Part shown: in pieces, positions 61,210 through 64,000 of the stretch | How positions within the stretch are numbered: position 1 is the stretch's first letter | How the letters are laid out: every line of letters begins with the position of its first letter | Assembly (NCBI GenBank): GCA_036346225.1 | Contig: JARFIW010001364.1 | Coordinates: 248,001-312,000, forward strand | Direction: 5' to 3' | Source of the DNA: Platerodrilus igneus | Taxonomy: Eukaryota; Arthropoda; Insecta; Coleoptera; Lycidae | DNA: 64,000 nt | Made by a program: the position numbers and the translations under genes | Notes under the pieces: model-generated | What the model was told of the DNA's origin: nothing | Database searches by the model: none | The model's input: the letters and a program-made list of their open reading frames with translations, nothing else

Positions 61210-64000
61210 CTGCAATATGAACAAAAAAATATAAACAAATTTTTATTAGTTGATACTAGCACAGAAACATTCAATATAGTAATAAGATAATTTTTAATTC
61301 CACAATGCAAGCATTTTAATTGTAATTATTCATTTGTAATAAGAACCTTTAAAAAAATCAACGTGTTAAGAGGTATATAGTATTCAAGAAATTGCCAGAT
61401 CCTAGTCCAATTTCAATTAATCTTTCCCTACGACCCCGGAGAGGCGGACATTTTTCCAGCATGAGTCACGATAAACCAATTTAGTTTTAACAAATAACAT
61501 AACCGGTATCTGCCAACGCTTTGTTCCGCTATGGTTTTAAATAAATACTAAGCTGAATGGAAAGACCTACTACTTTCTTATCTTTTGAAAATTGCCTCTT
61601 TTGTTGACAACGTTTAAATGCTAAAATGTATTTTATTTCTTTAGATAAAGATTCTTGAAAATTAGTTATGTTTGTGTTCAGTGTAGCGGTTACAATAATA
61701 GGCTATTGGATTATTTTAAAAATTGTTATTAGGAAGATTACTGCTTTCCTGGAGTGAGTTGTAAGAGCTTTTGTTGAATGGCTTCTCTTGTATAGTTTCA
61801 AATTACTTTCCATATTGATATTTGCATTTTAGAGACCTTTTCTAAGATTTTTACGGGATTCAGGTATTTGTTGATTCACTTGCTTTGGTTTTGCTTTGAA
61901 AAGTATTTGCATTTACGGCTGACTGGCTTGATCGGTTTGCTTAATTCACTCCATACTAACAAAACTAGTACAGTAAAATAATAAGTAAGTTGGTTCAACT
62001 TTCTACGCACGAAATGATCTCTTAACGCATATGAAATAACTGGACACCAATATCCGATACCGAACAATGAGCAAAGCCAATTTACGTTAAAATCAAGTAT
62101 GAAATTATGGTAACCAAGCTGAAGATGAATGGATGAGAAGCAATGTAAATCTAATATAATTTGAGCTGAGGTGATAGAACACCTAGATTAAAACTCTCTA
62201 AATGAATTAATCATCGCCTGCGGACGTAGTTAAGAAGTTTAGAAATGTATGTAACACATGCAAAGGCAAAATCTCATAAATCAGCATATTAAATAATCAC
62301 TTATATGTTATTTTTAGTTTGTACAAAAATGTGTTACATGTTAATAAATTGTACAAATCAATTATTCAAATTCAATTGTTTAATAATTACTTAAATAAAT
62401 TTTAAGTTCTTATTATTTTATGTAGTCACGATGGAATGCAGCCGTGTAAGATCAGGTGAAGCTGCGAACACCAAAATGGGAGACAAAGCATTGAAGGAGG
62501 TAGAGGGATTCTGCTAATTGGGTAGTAATGACAGCCAGGGACGGTAGAAACAAAAATGGTATAGGAGTGTAGGATGCACAAGTAAGGAAAGCATTTTTAA
62601 AAGAAAAAAATTTGATGACTGAATAATAAACTTAAATATTAGGAAAATATTTCGGAAAGTCTGTGTATGGGAGCGTCTTTATATGGAAGGGCAACGTGAA
62701 CGATAAGTAGCACTAAAGGAAAGAGAATATAAGCCTTTGGAATGCGGGGTTACAGACAAATTTAATGATTAGGTGGGTAGATTTTGTTTCAAATAAAGGA
62801 GTGTTGAAGCGCATTGATGAGGGGGAGAGAAAGAAGTCTGTGACGACGTGTAATAAAAAGAAGAGATGGAACGATTGGACATACCTTGGAATATACAGAA
62901 TTAATTAATTTAATATTAGAAGGAAGTACGATGGACAAAAATAGTAGACGCAGACCGGAGGCTTGAATATGATAAACAGATTAAGATGGATGTAGCATGT
63001 ATTAGTTACATAACAATGAAGAGCTAACCTCAAGATAAGTTAGCATGGAAATCTACATCTAGCGAGTGTGCAAACTGAGATCCCAACAAGCTTTTATATG
63101 CCTATCGGAGTAGGGCATTCAGACCTAGCACTGAGTGCCTCCAAACATTATGTCTCGTTCTCGGCATTGTGTACTTTTATTCACTTAAAATTTAAATTGA
63201 ACCAATCGCAATTGCTTTAGTGCCGGAGAACATACCGGAATGCCTAAATGCAAGCGGGTTATAAGATTAATAAAATTAACATGATTTATAATTACACTTT
63301 TCCATTTATAATAGAAGCCTACTACTTAAACGCTATCTCATAAAACATTCTCAATAATTTTGGTCAATGGACAGATTATCTGAATACATAAATAACATCC
63401 CTATTGTGGTTCTCTTTATAAAGCGTATGCTTCAGCCGTATTATACACAGGGCTTTTAGCTCTAAAAATAATCTTGTAGAATCTCGAAGTATAGAAAAAT
63501 TAAAATATATTTACATATTTGGAGGGTATTATGATTGATTAAAGTTAATAAGAAAGCTTAGGTAGAAATGTCACAAGCTTCTAGCGCATTAAAGTAGTGA
63601 CAAACACATGTAAACCCCAGTTTTTATAATCGTTATTAACTGTTTATGCTGTTCTGCTGTATACGCAAACTTTTAATATTTACCATGTAATAAATTTAAT
63701 TAAATTAAGGTTTATTAAAAAGATTTTACAGTTTATAGAAGACCTAGTACATTAGGGTCCAGCACTTTCCGTAATAATGTAGTAAACAGAAATTGAAGGA
63801 AATCTGGAAATAAACGTAACTGATATGTCCAATAAATAGTTAAATTTTGCTAAAAGCCTTATGAAAAGGGAGACATAAGTTAATGGGACTTTTCTTAAAT
63901 AAAACACAAAAAATCCTTTGCTTAAAACAACCCTTTTAAGCTGCTTTAACATCGTTTCTAATTAAACTTCAAAGAGCAACCTACCATACAATCTATATGG
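61210..64000. other. AT-rich stretch, nothing recognised
   Basis: A purine-rich part at about 62.42-63.0 kb differs in composition from its surroundings but has no coding frame or repeat that I can name. Short frames at 61876-62067 and 63752-63952 are unsupported. Confidence 0.5.

Overview
The window looks like an insect nuclear genome, most likely a bee, wasp or ant: it is very AT-rich, full of (TA)n tracts, and carries Copia, BEL/Pao, Ty3/Gypsy and Polinton-related debris plus two tRNA-derived SINE families. The only host gene I can name is a processed pseudogene of the deubiquitinase USP7. I see no bacterial operon, CRISPR array or intact host gene, and the species cannot be read from the sequence. 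The window is a dense, nested transposon graveyard.

Layout: 1-3.6 kb holds a decayed Copia element (minus strand), followed by a SINE-A copy with an 8-bp target duplication. 4-18.3 kb is AT-rich, with hairpins built around (TA)n tracts, a large palindrome at 13.3-14.1 kb and a few weak exon candidates. 18.28-21.35 kb is the USP7 retrocopy. 21.85-29.45 kb is a Gypsy element (gypsy-A, minus) split between RNase H and integrase by a BEL element with two LTRs (BEL-B, 22616-26240). 29.6-31 kb holds the gag and leader of a second Gypsy (gypsy-B). 33.96-35.28 kb is the C-terminal half of a Polinton/adintovirus-type family B DNA polymerase. 35.57-35.86 kb is another SINE-A.

36.07-59.24 kb is one BEL/Pao element (BEL-A, minus) stretched from roughly 6 kb to 23 kb by three nested insertions: a SINE-A copy (37899-38141, 9-bp TSD), an errantivirus-like Gypsy with an env remnant (gypsy-C, about 40012-46752), and a 10.86-kb palindromic element (47581-58441).

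The palindromic element is the most interesting object here. Its ends read AGTA...TACT, it is flanked by an exact 6-bp duplication TTTGTT, and the BEL gag reading frame runs straight through when the insertion is ignored. These are Polinton/Maverick-type ends, but the visible genes are not Polinton core genes. Each arm (4.2 and 5.2 kb) carries an outward-reading cassette of ORFs A, B1 and B2, always in successive -1 frames, and the loop carries two different Pipsqueak-type helix-turn-helix genes. Tandem 335-bp units and a cluster of GAGGAAATGAGG motifs lie near the ends. I read it as a snap-back derivative of a larger, probably Polinton-related element or integrated virus; that origin is inference.

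59.2-64 kb is AT-rich flank with two near-identical SINE-B segments (tRNA head, TA tail) and one plausible host exon on the minus strand at 61.1-61.2 kb.
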